Of a stretch of 64,000 nt of DNA, positions 61,101 to 64,000 are shown piece by piece. The notes beneath the pieces are model-generated. The model saw nothing but the letters and a program-made list of their open reading frames with translations, had not been told where the DNA came from and did no database searches. The stretch's first letter is position 1. Every line of letters starts with the position of its first letter. A program made the translations under genes and the position numbers. The stretch spans positions 26,598,835 to 26,662,834 of the forward strand of contig OY970825.1 in NCBI GenBank assembly GCA_963853835.1. The letters are read 5' to 3'. This DNA is from Calendula officinalis (taxonomy: Eukaryota > Streptophyta > Magnoliopsida > Asterales > Asteraceae).

Positions 61101-62664
61101 GGTTGCTTGTGGAGTTGGCCCCTTGTTACAACGACTGATAATAAATCAGTCGAGGAGCTACACAGAGGGGTGGAGCCGACACTAACTCCTAAAGAACGAA
61201 ATTACCGTTTTGAAAGCTGTTGACTTGTTGAGAAATCAGCACGTGGAGGACGAAGAGGAAGATAAAGAGAGAAGTGATCAGCCAGGGATGTTTGACTAGG
61301 AGTTCCGATTGTTGGTGGAGTTCCTAGAGAAACACTGCAAAACTGAAAATGAGGAGGATTATTCTCAGACGCTGGCATAGCTTCTAATCGTAATCCTCCT
61401 AATTTGGGACTCAAGTGAGTACCCAGAGGATCCTGGCTGAATCCTGATGATGCTGTTGTCGCCAGGTCAGCATCATCAGCTGCCACACCTTCTCCACAGG
61501 TAGCAGACCCTCTTACCCTCAGCTAAGGAGAAGAAGGAGCACGTGAAGTGGGAGAGGATGGCGGGGGGAAGGGAGAGGAAGTGGGAGAGCGATGAGCCGG
61601 TCTTTTGACTCGTTTCTTCACCACCAGAGGAACGGCGTCCTCTTCCTCATTTTCCACATCAATGGGCACTGAGGTCCCTGTTGAAGTGGAAGTATTTTCA
61701 TCAGCAGCTAGCGGACGACTAGCAGCTGGAAAACCCTTCAGATGAGAAAAGGACTTACCTTCTTGTAGGGCAGATTTCTCCGTTGTGGTGCCCTGTGATC
61801 GATCCCTTTTGGATCTAGTACGATCTTCAATGATCTTCAGCATGTACGAGGAAAGGGGAATATCCTTACCATCTTCCTTCTTAGAGTTGAAGATGGTGTT
61901 AGATAAGGCACGAACCTCAAAGCATTCCCCCGGAAGGTCGTCGTAATCAATCTTCAGCTTTTCAAGCATCACATGAGCAATGCACAATGTGAAGAATCGA
62001 ATATAGGGAATGTGAGTTCCCTTTCCTTTGAGCTTGATTTTGACCTCCTAGAAAACCAGTTTCCATAATCTATCCGTTGAGCGGTGATTAGGGCTTCAGC
62101 AAAGATCTGAAGGCCGGAGTTGCACTGGTTGCGAGACCCCTGGTTCCCGTCTATGCACTGAATGATGTGCGTAAAGAAATAGGCCCATGGTCTTGACAGC
62201 TGAGACTTCTTAAAGATCTGCACCATGTCGTCTCCTTTCTCTAATCGATATCCGGTGATATTGATTAGACTTGCCTTTGCATCCTCAGCAGATTTCATCT
62301 CCTGAGGGACTTCATCAAGATGCAAGTAGTCAAACCCGCAAGCAGTTCGGAAATCATCAACAGTGATAGTGATTTGATGATCTCCCACTTGCGCAACAAT
62401 GTCGTCACCGGAGATGGAGGCGGACATCCAGAAATGACACAAGAAACTCTTGGTGAAGCGAAAAAATGCACCACTGGCAAGACAGTGACGCAAGAATTTC
62501 CTGACTGGATAGCAGACATCTTTGAGGTTTTCCGGTGGAGACATGTTTGCAACCTGGTTCGAGTTTTGAGTAAACTCGATGGCAGCTCTAGAGAGGGGAG
62601 CTTTTGTGGATTCTTAGACATTTTGGGAGAGAAGATAGACACAAGCTTGAAAGGGAATAAGGGT
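58191..62664 (-). pseudogene. Downstream (env-position) ORF region of the SIRE-like Copia element, frameshifted
   Basis: Five minus-strand open blocks follow each other in shifting frames: 62544-61969, 61987-61523, 61486-61202, 60980-59739 and 59471-58542. The first has a globular plant retrotransposon-associated pattern ('VGDHQITITVDDFRTACGF', 'RPWAYFFTHIIQCIDG'). The second and third are Ser/Pro-rich with a basic patch. The fourth ends in a ~150-residue heptad-like coiled coil. The fifth is charged. Lying between pol (absent here) and the 3' LTR, they correspond to the extra ORF of SIRE/Maximus elements. I cannot assign a molecular function. Frameshifts show it is broken. Confidence 0.6.
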
Positions 62665-64000
62665 TGTAAGACCCGAATTTTTGTGTTAAATAAATTTTCA
62701 AAAAATATGATAAATAAGGATAAATCATTTAAAGAACGTAGGAATTGGTTTCGTGTCATTTGGACATTGTATGAGAAAGTTACAGACGAAACAAGGTCGA
62801 AAAGGGCACTAAAAAGTGCAGACTTAGCGACTGACCCATCTGGGAAATAGCGTCGCTAAAAGTGGCGGGGGTGCAACAGCAACCCGAAATAGCGACCAGG
62901 GTGCTGAATAGCGACGCGATTTGTCTGATCTGGTCATAAAAATTGGGATTTTGGTCATTTTGAGTTCATTCTTCATCCCAACTCTCTCTAGAACCTTATA
63001 CATATTTTGAGTGGAAAAGGTCGTTTGGAGCCGATTTTGGGGTCCAAATCAAGTTATTTTGCTTCCTTTGTTCAAGATTAAGGTAAATCTCTTCTTTCTC
63101 AAGCTTGAGATGTAAGATTTGGGGAATTTGGTTGAATGAATGTTAACCCTAACTTTTGGGGTTTTCGTGGATGATGAAATAGAGCATATAGAACTCTTAT
63201 CTATGATGTTTAAACATGGGGAAACATATTTTTAATTTAGATCTATACTAGTTATGAGAGGTATTTGGAGGAAAATGGTGGTTTGGACAACCTACCATGG
63301 ATATTTGGGGAAGATGATTATGGAGAGTGTAAAACACTCATAGCTAGCTTAGGAACCTTGTGTTCTTGCTAGATTTGGAATTTCATGATGTAAATCTTGA
63401 ACTAGGGTTTGAGATTTCACCAAGTTGGATGAACTTGGTGGTTAGGAATGTTATTAGGGGTTGATTATTGATGTCTAGTTATGGATGATAACTAGAAATG
63501 TGATGATTATGTTGATAGGTTGCGAGGACCTAAAGGTTGGAGATATTCCAAAGGCGGAAAGCAAGGATTCGTGTTGATAAACACGATATGGATTTAGCTA
63601 TCTCTAAGGTGAGTACACGAGACTTTTAAAACTGGGTACATAACAAATGGTTTTTGAAAATACATATGATGTTTTATGGGTCTTTATTAATAAATGATTT
63701 TAATAAAGATATGATTGAAAAGATGAGAAAAGGTAAATAGTAGACTATCTAAGTATGTCTAAAATAATTGATGATTTTGAAAGAGACCATGACAATGAAA
63801 AGTGATTAATAACTAATTATTGATATGATGTAAAGGAGTATATATTTATAATATGTGATTACTAATGATGACAATAGTTGATTTGATTATGTGAATACTA
63901 ATTAAGATTAGTATGTGGATAGATTGTATGATGGCCTTACGGCATTGTTGATAGATGTGACATATAGTCACATGTAATAGCTATGACGGGTAGACTGAAA
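62665..64000 (+). mobile_element. Gypsy-type LTR, truncated by the window end
   Basis: It begins TGTAAGACCCGAATT at 62665, directly after the SIRE-like sequence. It is homologous, in opposite orientation, to the LARD LTRs: shared 'aataaggataaatc', 'aaagaacgtaggaattggtt' and 'ctaaggtgagtaca.gagact' tracts. Its far end and any interior lie beyond 64000, so it may be a 5' LTR, a 3' LTR or a solo LTR. It has CG-rich 'agcgacgcga' motifs at 62820-62935 and a candidate exon at 63519-63608. Confidence 0.85.

Noticed and set aside
62320..62850. 176-codon plus-strand frame at the Copia/Gypsy junction
   Set aside because: It runs antisense to the better minus-strand ORF and crosses an LTR boundary, so it is a chance fusion.

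Overview
This window is nuclear DNA from a flowering plant. It has intron-rich genes with GT-AG splice sites, plant-type gene families and dense plant transposons, and the intergenic DNA is AT-rich. The MULE, Copia and Gypsy families look like those I know from Asteraceae genomes. That assignment comes from memory of the families, not from a search, and is tentative.

At least five host genes are supported by full exon reconstruction or strong homology. They are a 219-residue START-like (polyketide cyclase / lipid transport) protein on + at 15.57-16.99 kb; a 338-residue PP2C phosphatase on - at 17.56-19.28 kb; a 409-residue SHAGGY/GSK3-like kinase with eleven coding exons on + at 43.74-46.22 kb; and two tandem five-exon GDSL esterase/lipase paralogues on - at 47.45-49.11 and 49.85-51.64 kb. 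The left GDSL copy has an intact reading frame, but its catalytic serine codon has become alanine. A possible 65-residue secreted Cys-rich peptide lies at 55.72-55.92 kb. The gene islands are 14.9-19.4 kb and 42.8-51.7 kb.

The rest is a mosaic of mobile DNA. From 0 to 14.9 kb there is a Helitron 3' end, a foldback MITE, a MULE fragment capped by an LTR fragment, a 1.87-kb deletion-derivative MULE, and a 9.08-kb two-gene MULE carrying a Ulp1-like gene and a FAR1-type transposase, both broken. These pieces are separated by long (TA)n tracts. A 597-bp MULE-MITE with a perfect 9-bp target duplication follows.

From 21.2 to 37.8 kb an old minus-strand Copia element has been split by two later insertions. 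One is an 8.23-kb Gypsy-type LTR element with apparently identical 2,469-bp LTRs, TSD GATCT and no recognisable coding interior (a LARD). The other is a 2,183-bp solo LTR with TSD TAAAT. A Helitron at 38.15-41.47 kb keeps the end of its helicase and carries a fragment of a UBC32-type ubiquitin-conjugating enzyme. Two tRNA-derived SINEs (41.9 and 56.2 kb), a Harbinger-type MITE nested in a Stowaway MITE (56.6-57.2 kb), and a SIRE-like Copia 3' half (57.25-62.66 kb) interrupted by another Gypsy LTR (62.67 kb to the end) complete the layout.

The most unusual signals are four. Three different LTRs share a donor / acceptor-exon / GTGAGT-donor layout that could make LTR-encoded untranslated exons. 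Two LTR families share CG-rich palindromes, including an identical 18-bp perfect palindrome. The MULE relatives sit between TA microsatellites. One GDSL duplicate has lost only its nucleophile.
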